A stretch of DNA of 64,000 nucleotides. Source: Bdellovibrio bacteriovorus (GTDB taxonomy: Bacteria > Bdellovibrionota > Bdellovibrionia > Bdellovibrionales > Bdellovibrionaceae). The stretch spans positions 434,001 to 498,000 of the forward strand of contig NZ_CP020946.1 of NCBI RefSeq assembly GCF_002208115.1, read 5' to 3'. A model generated the notes under the pieces. That model saw only the letters and a list, made by a program, of their open reading frames with translations, made no database searches and was not told the DNA's origin. Positions 53,526-61,868 of this stretch are shown piece after piece (the first letter of the stretch is position 1; every line of letters starts with the position of its first letter). The translations under genes were made by a program, and so were the position numbers.

Positions 53526-54853
53526 TGAGCGAATTTGAACTGAACCTGGATAAGTATTCTGACGTGATCCAGTCTGTCCATTTGACGAAGGACAGCGGTA
53601 AAGTCACGGAAGTGAACGGGATGCTTATTAAAGGGTATCTGCCCGGCGCAAGTGTTGGCAGTATCGTGTCCATCAATCCCAGTGGGATGGAAAAGTCCTT
53701 CCTGGCGGAAGTGGTGGGGTTCAAGGACAAGCATGTTCTGATGATGGCATTAAACGACATGAGAGGCGTGGCCCTGGGATCCAAAATCGTCCTGGCCCGT
53801 CAGATTGCCACCGTGCGTGCGGGTGAAGAGCTTTTGGGCCGTGTGGTGGATGGCCTGGGTCGTCCTTTGGATGACAAAGGCGAAGTCGAAAATTTCCGTG
53901 AAGTTCCTTTATACAGTGAAGTCCGCAACCCTCTGGATCGTCGTCCGATTCGTGAGCCTATTGACCTGGGGATTCGTGCCATCAATGGTGCATTAACCGC
54001 AGGGCTGGGCCAGCGTGTCGCTATTATGGCGGGTTCCGGTGTGGGTAAATCCGTATTGCTGGGCATGATGGCCCGGAATACGAATGCCGACGTCAACGTG
54101 ATCGCCATGATCGGTGAACGTGGGCGTGAGGTGCGCGAATTTATCGAGCACGATCTGGGCCCGGAAGGGATGAAAAGATCGGTTGTTGTCTGTGTGACCA
54201 GTGACCAAAGCCCGCTGCTACGTATGCGTGGCGCCTATGTGGCGACGGCACTGGCTGAATACTTCTCCTCTCAGGGGAAGAATGTTTTGTTGATGATGGA
54301 TTCGGTGACTCGTTTTGCGATGGCTCAAAGGGAGATCGGTCTGAGCACCGGTGAACCGCCATCCCAGAAGGGTTACACCCCGAGCGTCTTTGCCACCCTG
54401 CCTAAGCTCCTTGAGCGGGCCGGGTCCTTTGAAGGCGAAGGCAGTATCACTGGCTTCTATACGACGCTGGTCGAAGGGGATGACATGAATGATCCGATCG
54501 GGGATTCCGTGCGTTCCATCGTGGACGGGCACATCGTTCTAAGCCGTTCGTTGGCGCAGAAGGGTCACTTCCCGGCGATCGATATCATGCAAAGTGCCAG
54601 CCGGGTGATGCGGGCGGTGTCTTCGCCGGAGCACTCCAAACTGGCGCAAAAGCTGCGTGAAACCCTGGCGGTCTATAAAGACGCCGAGGATCTGATCAAC
54701 ATCGGAGCCTACAAACCTGGATCCAATCCCAAGATTGACCGGGCCGTGAAGGTGATTGATCAGGTGAACGACTTCCTTAAACAGAGAGTCGAGGACCCGA
54801 CCAACTTCACGCAGACCGTGCGTCAGATGCAACAGATTCTTATCAACGCCTAG
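53525..54853 (+). CDS. fliI: Flagellar export ATPase FliI
   Basis: F1-beta-like ATPase of the flagellar type III export apparatus. 442 residues. Walker [17 protein letters not shown], then [41 protein letters not shown] (Walker B region) and [28 protein letters not shown]-like C-terminal motifs. The [20 protein letters not shown] stretch is typical of FliI. TAATG overlap with fliH. Confidence 0.97.
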   Translation: [442 protein letters not shown]

Positions 54854-54865
54854 TAGAGGTGGATC

Positions 54866-55315
54866 ATGAAATTCAAATTTCCACTTCAAAAGGTTCTTGA
54901 ACACCGCAAGATCAAAGAAAATCTGGCACAAAAGGACTTTCAAGAGGCCGTGAACCTTTATCAAGAGGAACTGGAGCGTCTGAATCAGATGGGCAGCCAG
55001 GTTCAGAACGCCCATGCACAGGTGGGAGCGCTCAGTAATCAGGGCGGGGCCCAAGGTCCAGCTCTTTCTCAGATCCACGAGTTTCTTCAGGGCCAGCAAA
55101 TCCGCATCCAGAGGCAAATGCAAAAAGTTCAGGAATTCGAGAAATTGGTCGAGGCCAAGAGAGAAATTTTGCGACAAGCCGCTCTGGAATATAAAATTAT
55201 GGAGAAGATGCGTGAAAACAAGTTCGAAGAATATCGGGCTGAGCGTCTTTCCAATGACCAGAAGGAAATGGATGAACAGTCCATTCTGCGGTTTAAAGCT
55301 GTGAAGGAATCATAG
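54866..55315 (+). CDS. fliJ: Flagellar protein FliJ
   Basis: Small coiled-coil protein of 149 residues that links FliI to FlhA in export. The sequence is nearly all helical heptads (FKFPLQKVLEHRKIKENLAQKDFQEAVNLYQEELERLNQM, and KVQEFEKLVEAKREIL), as in FliJ. It is placed between fliI and the MotE-like gene, four bases before the latter. Assignment is by context and coiled-coil character because FliJ is poorly conserved. Confidence 0.88.
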   Translation: MKFKFPLQKVLEHRKIKENLAQKDFQEAVNLYQEELERLNQMGSQVQNAHAQVGALSNQGGAQGPALSQIHEFLQGQQIRIQRQMQKVQEFEKLVEAKREILRQAALEYKIMEKMRENKFEEYRAERLSNDQKEMDEQSILRFKAVKES

Positions 55316-55319
55316 GCAG

Positions 55320-56123
55320 ATGAAAAGCGGATACGATCAGTTCTTCAAAAATGCACGTCAGGTTGCCGACCAGAACAACGGAGTGAAGTTTCAAAAAAGA
55401 AACGCGTCTCCGAAACTGCATCTGGATCTGGCGTCCGAAGACGTCGAACAGCAGATCCGCCGCCGAATGAAAATGTCTGCTCCAAAGAAGAAGAAAAAAG
55501 CCCCGGTACCATGGAAAATGATTGGCGTGTCCTTCATGGGTTTCATGGTGGCCATCTGGGGATTCCAGAATCACGAAGAAGTTGAAAACATCATCAAACG
55601 TGTCGAAGTTCAGATGACGGGTGAGGCGATTGCCCAGCCGTCAGCGGCTCCTGCAGAGCCGGCACCTGCCGAAGCGAAAGCGGAAGCTCCGGTGACCGCG
55701 GCGATGAGTGGTGCTGAAATCGATCACCTGCAAAAACTGAATGAAAGAAACAAAGAACTCGATGCGCGTGAAGAAGAGCTGAACCGCATGGAGACCGAAC
55801 TTGCCACCCAGAAGGTGGAACTTGAAAAACGCCTGAAAGAGCTGGAAGAGATGCGCAGCAAGATCTCCGGCATCCTGGAAGACCGGGTCAAGGCGGACGA
55901 CGAGAAAGTCGATACTTTGGTACAGATGTACACCAATATGAAGCCACCCCAGGCGGCCAAAGTCTTTGAGACGATGGACGAGGATTTGGCAATTGAAATA
56001 CTTGGTCGTATGAAAAAGAAGAATGCTGCTGATATTATGAATTTGTTGAAGCCTGAAAAAGCTCAGATTTTGTCTGAGATGTTTGCGGGCTACAAGCGTC
56101 GTGCTCCTGCGAGCGCGAAATAA
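55320..56123 (+). CDS. motE: MotE-like stator-associated chaperone
   Basis: A 267-residue protein with a cytoplasmic N-terminus, one membrane segment (about 65-82, WKMIGVSFMGFMVAIWGF), an Ala/Pro-rich linker and a coiled coil (about 135-200). The C-terminal MgtE-N-like domain reads MKPPQAAKVFETMDEDLAIEILGRMKKKNAADIMNLLKP. This layout is that of MotE, a chaperone for the MotC-type stator in alpha-proteobacteria, also found in delta groups. Conserved position after fliJ. Should act in the periplasm. Confidence 0.82.
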   Translation: MKSGYDQFFKNARQVADQNNGVKFQKRNASPKLHLDLASEDVEQQIRRRMKMSAPKKKKKAPVPWKMIGVSFMGFMVAIWGFQNHEEVENIIKRVEVQMTGEAIAQPSAAPAEPAPAEAKAEAPVTAAMSGAEIDHLQKLNERNKELDAREEELNRMETELATQKVELEKRLKELEEMRSKISGILEDRVKADDEKVDTLVQMYTNMKPPQAAKVFETMDEDLAIEILGRMKKKNAADIMNLLKPEKAQILSEMFAGYKRRAPASAK

Positions 56124-56161
56124 TAAAGTAACGACAGTTTTTTCCAGGGAAGGAGGAAGGT

Positions 56162-57985
56162 TTGTTACAAAGTATCGTACCCCCCATGGTGGGTGCGACC
56201 GAGATGAAGTCACCACCTGACAGAGGGGTGGAGAAAGACTTCAAGGGAACCGGATCCGGCTCTTCTTTCGGCAAAGCTCTCGAGGAGAAAATAGCCTCGA
56301 AAGACCCGAAAGAAACGAAAGAGCCACCGCAGCGGGAACTGAAGGCGAAGAATGAAAAGCCTGAAAAGACCGAAGCGCAAAAAGGCAAGGAACCCGAGGT
56401 CAGCCAAAACGATGGGAAAGCAGAACGAAAGGGAACGGTTCGACAGCAAAAAATAAAAGAATTCATGGACTCCTTCGAGAGTGAATTCGAAATATCCCCC
56501 ACGCGACTCGTGGAGGCGATGTCCCAGCTGGACGACACCCAACTAGTACAATCCCCGGAAGAGACGGCAGAAGCCGTGATCTCTCAATTGGGACTCAGTG
56601 ATGAGGACGCAGACAAAGCGCAAGCGATGTATGCGGGCTTGCTGCTGCAGTTGAAGCAGACTCCTGCGCCTGCAAAGGCTCCGGAATTTGCGGTGGGTGC
56701 TGGCGTGGTGACTCAGGCCGGTGTGCAGCTGCGCGCTGAACAGGCGCAGGCCAAGCAGACCATGCTGGGTAATACCGTCGACCGTTTAAATCAGAAATTC
56801 TGGACAGACGCGCAGGCAAAACCTTTGCCTTCGGCAGCGTTGGGACAGCTTGATGCTGCAGCCCTGCAGAACATGGATCTGGATGAGGCATCTTTTGCGG
56901 ATATTCCAAAACAGGAAATCCCGATGGATATGCCTCTGCCGGAAATGCCACAGCAGGCTCCAGGCAAGCTTCCTGAACTTCCTCCGCATCTGCAGGGGCA
57001 GATGAAGGACACCATGTCGCCGGCGTTGCTGGCGGCCTTGGCGGCAAAGAAAGCGACTGAAGCTCAGGCAGCCCAGGGAACTGGTGTTGCGGCTGAAGCG
57101 GCAGTTTCAGAGCAGGGCGCGGAACTGATGGCAGAGTTTACTCAGGCGGTTAAAACGCCGGAGGCTCCGAAGATTCCGACGGCTCAGGCTTTGAATCCGC
57201 TGGAGGTGCAGGCCAAGCTTTCCCAGGAATTCATGCGCAATGAATCCCAGGGTGGTAATCTGATGCAACAGGGCAATGACTTCATGAAAGGCATGAGCGC
57301 CGAAAAGGAGATGGGTGAAAAATCCACTCTGACATCCGGTGAATTCAAGCAGGGCCTTGAAGGGCTTCAGAATGTCCATGGCGCTCCGATCAAGGGTGAA
57401 TCCCTGAAGATGGATGCGGCTTTGCCTCTGGCAGGGACGGCACCACAGGCACCGGTTGATGCCAAGGAAAACGAGGCGGCCGTGAAGCAGCTGATGAATC
57501 AGGCTCAGTACCTGATCAAACGCGGTGGCGGCGAAATGAAGGTTCAGATGACCCCGGAGGGCATGGGAACCATTCACCTGAAAGTCATGCTTCAGGACGG
57601 CAAAGTGAACATGCAGATGTCAGCAGATACTCAGGAGGCTAAAAAAGCCATCGAGTCCAGTCTAGCTGAACTGAAAACCAGTCTTGCTGCTCACAAACTG
57701 TCCATGGAGAATGTAAAGGTGGATGTGGTGAACACGACATCCGCGGATACGGCTACCCAAAACCAGACCAACATGAACGGCAATCAGCAAAGAGATCAGG
57801 CGCGCCAGTTCTGGAACCAGTTCAATGAGAACTTCGGATCCCAGGGCCGCAAGGAATCTTTCGCAGACATGCCTTCACTGAAAGGTTATGGCGGTCGTCG
57901 CGATCCACTTCAGCCAATCGAGACGCGCTCAGCGCCGACTCGCAAAGTTGAAGGCCGTGGTAGTGGACTGAATCTTGTAGCGTAA
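56162..57985 (+). CDS. fliK: Flagellar hook-length control protein FliK
   Basis: A 607-residue protein from a TTG start at 56162 with GGAGG just upstream. The N-terminal half is long, Lys/Glu/Pro/Gln-rich and of low complexity, as in the molecular ruler of FliK. The C-terminal domain (about 450-540, RGGGEMKVQMTPEGMGTIHLKVMLQDGKVNMQMSADTQEAKK) is the FliK substrate-specificity switch domain (Flg_hook). It switches export from hook to filament subunits. No usable ATG starts the frame earlier. Confidence 0.92.
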   Translation: MLQSIVPPMVGATEMKSPPDRGVEKDFKGTGSGSSFGKALEEKIASKDPKETKEPPQRELKAKNEKPEKTEAQKGKEPEVSQNDGKAERKGTVRQQKIKEFMDSFESEFEISPTRLVEAMSQLDDTQLVQSPEETAEAVISQLGLSDEDADKAQAMYAGLLLQLKQTPAPAKAPEFAVGAGVVTQAGVQLRAEQAQAKQTMLGNTVDRLNQKFWTDAQAKPLPSAALGQLDAAALQNMDLDEASFADIPKQEIPMDMPLPEMPQQAPGKLPELPPHLQGQMKDTMSPALLAALAAKKATEAQAAQGTGVAAEAAVSEQGAELMAEFTQAVKTPEAPKIPTAQALNPLEVQAKLSQEFMRNESQGGNLMQQGNDFMKGMSAEKEMGEKSTLTSGEFKQGLEGLQNVHGAPIKGESLKMDAALPLAGTAPQAPVDAKENEAAVKQLMNQAQYLIKRGGGEMKVQMTPEGMGTIHLKVMLQDGKVNMQMSADTQEAKKAIESSLAELKTSLAAHKLSMENVKVDVVNTTSADTATQNQTNMNGNQQRDQARQFWNQFNENFGSQGRKESFADMPSLKGYGGRRDPLQPIETRSAPTRKVEGRGSGLNLVA

Positions 57986-58007
57986 CGGCTATGCCGGCAG
58001 AGCTGAA

Positions 58008-58038
58008 GCCCCGGCAGGGGCGTAAGCTGAAGCAGCTT
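58008..58038 (+). other. Two adjacent intercistronic hairpins before flgD
   Basis: GCCCC-GGCA-GGGGC (58008-58021) and AAGCTG-AAG-CAGCTT (58024-58038) lie between fliK and the flgD SD (AAAAGGAG). They could modulate message stability or reduce read-through; there is no T run. Confidence 0.4.
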
Positions 58039-58052
58039 TAAAAGGAGCAAAG

Positions 58053-59057
58053 ATGACAATGGTGAACGCGAAACTTGGTGTGAATGCATTCGGAGCGACT
58101 CAGACAAAACCTGAGAACGCCGGGCCTTCCAACATGAGCGTGACAGACAGAGAAAAGCTGGGCGGTGAAAACGTCGGCGAAGTTCTGAACAAGATTGTCG
58201 ATGCCAACTGGACAGATCCATCCAAAAAAGTTCGCACGGTCGGCAACCCGAGCTTGGACAAGGATGCTTTCTTCAAGCTGATGCTGACACAGATGAAAAA
58301 TCAGGATCCGACGAATCCACTGAAGAGCCATGAGATGGCGGCACAGTTGGCAAGCTTCTCCTCTCTGGAGCAGATGCAGAACATGAACAAGTCACTTGAG
58401 GAAATGAAGAACGGTCAGAAGCCTTCAGAAAACTTCCAGGCGCTGAATCTGATCGGTAAAGCAGTTGCAGGTGATTCTTCGAAAGTGGTGCGCGGCACGA
58501 ATGACAGAGAGCATGATTTCAAATTCACTCTGCCAATGGCTGCCAGCGAAGTGTCGGTGAAAGTTCGTGATGCCGAAGGAAACATCGTGCGCACGTACAA
58601 TCTGAAATCACTGAAAGCGGGCGAAAACAAACTGACCTGGAATGGTGAAGACGAAAAAGCAATGAAGGCTCTGCCTGGTGAATACCAGTTCATCGCAGAA
58701 GCCAAAACTGCTGACGGTAAGAAGATGGGAATCAAAACAGACTTCGACGGAATGATCACCGGTGTGAGCTATTCCAATGAAGGCCCTGTGCTTCATGTGG
58801 GAAATCAGGCGATTCGTTTCTCTGACGTGAAGAAGATTACAGACCCACGTCTTATGACCACCGACCAGAAAGTAAATGATGTAACAAACCTAGACTTGAA
58901 GAAAGATGATGCTAAAGGACAAACTATGAAAGAGGGGAATGCAGAGTTACAAAACTCTTCCATGAATCCTGCTCCTGTAGCAAAATCTAACATCATGAAC
59001 AATGTGGGCTTGTCCCGCGACATGATGGAAAAGATCGCCAAGGAGACAGCGAAGTAA
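58053..59057 (+). CDS. flgD: Flagellar hook capping protein FlgD
   Basis: Scaffold for hook assembly, 334 residues. LDKDAFFKLMLTQMKNQDPTNPLKSHEMAAQLASFSSLEQMQNMNKSL is the N-terminal FlgD signature, and the tail contains the FlgD Ig-like/tudor-type domain (KLTWNGEDEKAMKALPGEYQFIAEAKTADG). Start ATG 58053 follows AAAAGGAGC. The C-terminal extension past about 270 is longer than in enteric FlgD. The stop overlaps the next start by one base (TAATG). Confidence 0.95.
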   Translation: MTMVNAKLGVNAFGATQTKPENAGPSNMSVTDREKLGGENVGEVLNKIVDANWTDPSKKVRTVGNPSLDKDAFFKLMLTQMKNQDPTNPLKSHEMAAQLASFSSLEQMQNMNKSLEEMKNGQKPSENFQALNLIGKAVAGDSSKVVRGTNDREHDFKFTLPMAASEVSVKVRDAEGNIVRTYNLKSLKAGENKLTWNGEDEKAMKALPGEYQFIAEAKTADGKKMGIKTDFDGMITGVSYSNEGPVLHVGNQAIRFSDVKKITDPRLMTTDQKVNDVTNLDLKKDDAKGQTMKEGNAELQNSSMNPAPVAKSNIMNNVGLSRDMMEKIAKETAK

Positions 59058-59488
59058 TGGTCGATTTAAAGAAGATACAAACTCTTGATCAACTCATCCC
59101 GCAGCAACCAGGGAAGGTAAAACAACCGGATCTGGCTGGGGGACCCTCCTTCAAGGAGACTCTGAATCAGGTCGGTGGTGTGAAGCCGCAGAACCTGGGA
59201 CAGATGCAACCTCCTGGGCTTGCAAAAGCTGTTGAAGGGGTGAAGTTTTCGAATCACGCGATTGAGCGCATGAGAACACGGGGAATCAATTATTCACCGG
59301 AAGATGTCTCAAAAATCTCAGAAGCGGTTTCGAGAGCGGCGGCGAAAGGTTCCAAGGATTCATTGATTCTGATGAATGACTCGGCACTGATCGTCAGCGT
59401 GAAGAACAACACGGTTGTCACGGTGATGGACAAGAATGCGCTCAAAGAGAACGTGTTCACCAACATCGACTCAACAGTGGTGTTATAA
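59057..59488 (+). CDS. Conserved flagellar operon protein (TIGR02530-type)
   Basis: A 143-residue protein of the flagellar-operon group often found between flgD and flgE. The C-terminal core VKFSNHAIERMRTRGINYSPEDVSKISEAVSRAAAKGSKDSLILMNDSALIVSVKNNTVVTVMDK matches that type: FS.HA..R...R.I.......k...Av..A..KG...sLil..d.aliVsv.n.TVvT. Its molecular role is not known to me. It overlaps flgD by one base. A 170-bp leader precedes flgE. Confidence 0.88.
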   Translation: MVDLKKIQTLDQLIPQQPGKVKQPDLAGGPSFKETLNQVGGVKPQNLGQMQPPGLAKAVEGVKFSNHAIERMRTRGINYSPEDVSKISEAVSRAAAKGSKDSLILMNDSALIVSVKNNTVVTVMDKNALKENVFTNIDSTVVL

Positions 59489-59496
59489 GCGCGGAA

Positions 59497-59641
59497 TCCT
59501 CCTTCGCTCATGAATGAGCTACGGCGGATAAATTGTGAAGCTGTCCTGAAGTGACAGATAGCAATGGATTGCACAATTTAATATTAGGGCTGGTCCTCGT
59601 AGAGGAGGCCCTCCAAACGGCGGAATTCGACTAATTCTGCC
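59497..59641 (+). promoter_or_regulatory. Highly structured leader before flgE
   Basis: Nearly the whole gap can pair. Hairpin 59497-59528 (12 of 15 pairs around GCTCAT-GA-ATGAGC). A three-way junction AAATTGTG/CACAATTT (59530-59537, 59572-59579) enclosing CTGTC/GACAG (59541-59557) and GCAAT-GG-ATTGC (59561-59572). Hairpin AGGGC..TCCTC-GTA-GAGGA..GCCCT (59586-59612). A last hairpin GGC.GAAT/ATTC.GCC (59619-59641). The flgE SD GGAGG follows at 59650. Confidence 0.5.
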
Positions 59642-59658
59642 AACGACATGGAGGTCAC

Positions 59659-60942
59659 ATGGGTATTCTTTCTTCATTGTACACTGGTGTATCCGGTATG
59701 ACAGCACAGGGCGAGGCTCTGGGTGTTATCGGGGACAATATCGCCAATGCGAACACTATCGGTTTCAAAGCAAGCCGTGCAGAGTTCCAGGACATCATCT
59801 CCAAAAATCTAAAAGGTATTGTTGGTGGTAACCAAATTGGCCGCGGTGTGAAGATCGGTGCCGTAAATCCAATCCTTTCCCAGGGTAACATCGACGCCAC
59901 TGAAAAAGTGACGGACCTTGCGATCTCCGGTGATGGTTATTTCAAAGTTAAAGGCTCCGATGGTGAGTCTTACACTCGTGACGGTTCCTTCCACTTCGAC
60001 CGTGAAGGTTACCTGGTAACAAACGACAATCAGCGCGTACAGGGCTTCTCCACAGACGAGAAGGGCAATATCGTCAACAAAATGACCGATATCAAATTCC
60101 CTCGCGCTCTGATCCCGGCTAAAGCTACAAAAGAACTGAAACTGGATCTGAACCTTGACTCCCGTATGGAGCCGACGAAGAAATTCGATGTTAACGATCC
60201 ATACTCCACTTCTCATTACTCTACAGGCGTTGAGATGTACGACTCTCAGGGTAACAAACACCTTGTCAGCTTCTTCTTCAACAAAGTTAACGACCGTGAA
60301 TGGGAATTCAAAGGTTTGGTTGACGGTAAAGAGATCACTGGCGGCGAAGAAGGCAAAATGTCTGAAGTGGCTGCTGGTAAATTGATGTTCACAGTTGACG
60401 GTAAACTGGATTCCCAGGAAACAACGTCCACGAACTTCAACTTCAAAGGCGGTGCTTTGCAGGACCAGCAGGTGAAGCTGAACTTCGGTGATGCTATCAA
60501 GGACGGCGGTAAAGGTTTGGACGGTACTAAGCAGTACGGTAAAAACTCGGACCTGATCTCCTGGCACCAGGATGGCGCGGCTGCAGGTACTATCACTGGC
60601 CTGTCCTTCAATGACGAAGGTACATTGACAGCGGTATACTCCAATGGTCAGGCCAATGACCTTGCCCAGATCGCTTTGGCGAAGTTCGAGAACCCGGAAG
60701 CTCTGTTCAAAGTCGGTAACAACCGTTTGAAAGAATCCAGAGACTCCGGTACTGCCTCCGTAGGTGCCCCAGGCGCTGCCGGCCGCGGTAAGTTGTTCGC
60801 GAAATCCCTGGAAAGATCCACAGTGGATCTGGCTACAGAGTTCGTAAACATGATCCAGAATCAGCGTGGTTTCCAGGCCAATGCCAAAACCATCACGACG
60901 ACGGACGAGCTTCTGAACGAAGTTATTCAGTTGAAACGTTAA
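59659..60942 (+). CDS. flgE: Flagellar hook protein FlgE
   Basis: Forms the hook. 427 residues, with the family start MGILSSLYTGVSGMTAQGEALGVIGDNIANANTIGFKASRAEFQDI, central FlgE_D2-type region and C-terminal LATEFVNMIQNQRGFQANAKTITTTDELLNEVIQLKR. It is the last gene of the flagellar block in this direction and is followed by a strong terminator. The long structured leader separates it from the preceding gene, so it may be independently controlled; hook subunit must be made in larger amounts than rod parts. Confidence 0.97.
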   Translation: MGILSSLYTGVSGMTAQGEALGVIGDNIANANTIGFKASRAEFQDIISKNLKGIVGGNQIGRGVKIGAVNPILSQGNIDATEKVTDLAISGDGYFKVKGSDGESYTRDGSFHFDREGYLVTNDNQRVQGFSTDEKGNIVNKMTDIKFPRALIPAKATKELKLDLNLDSRMEPTKKFDVNDPYSTSHYSTGVEMYDSQGNKHLVSFFFNKVNDREWEFKGLVDGKEITGGEEGKMSEVAAGKLMFTVDGKLDSQETTSTNFNFKGGALQDQQVKLNFGDAIKDGGKGLDGTKQYGKNSDLISWHQDGAAAGTITGLSFNDEGTLTAVYSNGQANDLAQIALAKFENPEALFKVGNNRLKESRDSGTASVGAPGAAGRGKLFAKSLERSTVDLATEFVNMIQNQRGFQANAKTITTTDELLNEVIQLKR

Positions 60943-60976
60943 TTCCCGCTAGTCTAAACCTACCATGACCATGTCG

Positions 60977-61008
60977 ACAGGCTCCCTGACCAGGAGCCTG
61001 TTTTTTTT
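60977..61008 (+). terminator. Rho-independent terminator of the flagellar operon
   Basis: Nine-bp stem ACAGGCTCC/GGAGCCTGT with a 7-base loop, then an eight-T run. It lies 35 bases past the flgE stop. Confidence 0.92.
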
Positions 61009-61124
61009 CGTTTGGCAATAGTGAATACCAAGTTGTTTAGTTTCATCTTTGCAATCTCACCTCTGTGACCGATTAAATCTATGTAATAATGGCTATTTAG
61101 GGCTCCAATATGAAATTTGCTACT

Positions 61125-61140
61125 TTTGTTTAGAAACAAA
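61125..61140. promoter_or_regulatory. Palindrome near the promoter of the 61194 regulator
   Basis: TTTGTTT-AG-AAACAAA, a 16-base dyad with a 2-base centre, lies about 10 bp before TATAAAT (-10 like). It could be an operator for the two-component genes that follow. No identified binding protein. Confidence 0.35.
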
Positions 61141-61193
61141 TCTGCTATAAATTGCATATAGATTTTACGAACCAGTAACAAAGGTGACTCTCG

Positions 61194-61868
61194 ATGAGAT
61201 GCTTAGTAGTCGAAGATGATAACGAGATCGCAACAATAGTGAAACAGGGCCTGGGTGAACTTGAAGGTGAAGTCGATGTTGAATCCAATGGACGCCGCGC
61301 TTTTGAAAAAGCACAAACCAATCATTACGATATTATCGTTTTGGATTTGATGCTTCCTGAAATGGACGGTTACACTTTCGCAAAGTCTTTGCGCGAAAAA
61401 GAAATCAACACACCCATTCTAATCCTCAGCGCTCTGCGCGAACTGGATGACCGCCTGAAGGGTCTAAGTATGGGTGGTGATGACTACTTGACCAAACCTT
61501 TCGCAATGGCTGAACTTCAGATCCGTGTGAAGAACTTGTTGAAGCGCTCTCAGAAGGCATCCGAAGTGACTCAACTGGTATTCCAGGACCTGAAACTGAA
61601 TCGTCTGAATCGTGATGTGGTTCGCGCCGGCAGAAAGCTGGACCTTCAGGAAAGAGAATTTGTTCTTCTTGACCTGTTCATGAGTAATCCAAATAAAATC
61701 ATTGGTAAGCAGACGATCCTGAAGGAAGTCTGGAACTATGATTTTGACCCTCAAACGAACGTGGTGGACGTACTTGTATGCCGACTCAGAAACAAGCTGG
61801 AAAAAGATTTCCCTACACGCCTTATCTACACGGTTAGAGGCGTAGGATATGTCCTCAAGTCGTCTTAA
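61194..61868 (+). CDS. OmpR-family response regulator
   Basis: A 224-residue two-domain regulator. Receiver: ED near 7-8, phospho-acceptor D51 in IIVLDLMLPEMDG, LSALRE, and Lys in DYLTKPF. Winged-helix output domain with EREFVLLDLFMSNPNKIIGKQTILKEVWNYD and the end RLIYTVRGVGYVLKSS. SD AAAGGTGA. The gene overlaps the kinase by 20 bases. It follows the flagellar operon, but a role in motility is only positional inference. Confidence 0.94.
   Translation: MRCLVVEDDNEIATIVKQGLGELEGEVDVESNGRRAFEKAQTNHYDIIVLDLMLPEMDGYTFAKSLREKEINTPILILSALRELDDRLKGLSMGGDDYLTKPFAMAELQIRVKNLLKRSQKASEVTQLVFQDLKLNRLNRDVVRAGRKLDLQEREFVLLDLFMSNPNKIIGKQTILKEVWNYDFDPQTNVVDVLVCRLRNKLEKDFPTRLIYTVRGVGYVLKSS

Noticed and set aside
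59520-59530. GGCGGATAA as a sigma28 -10 box before flgE
   Set aside because: The bases are close to GCCGATAA but no TAAA lies about 15 bp upstream, and the bases belong to a hairpin.
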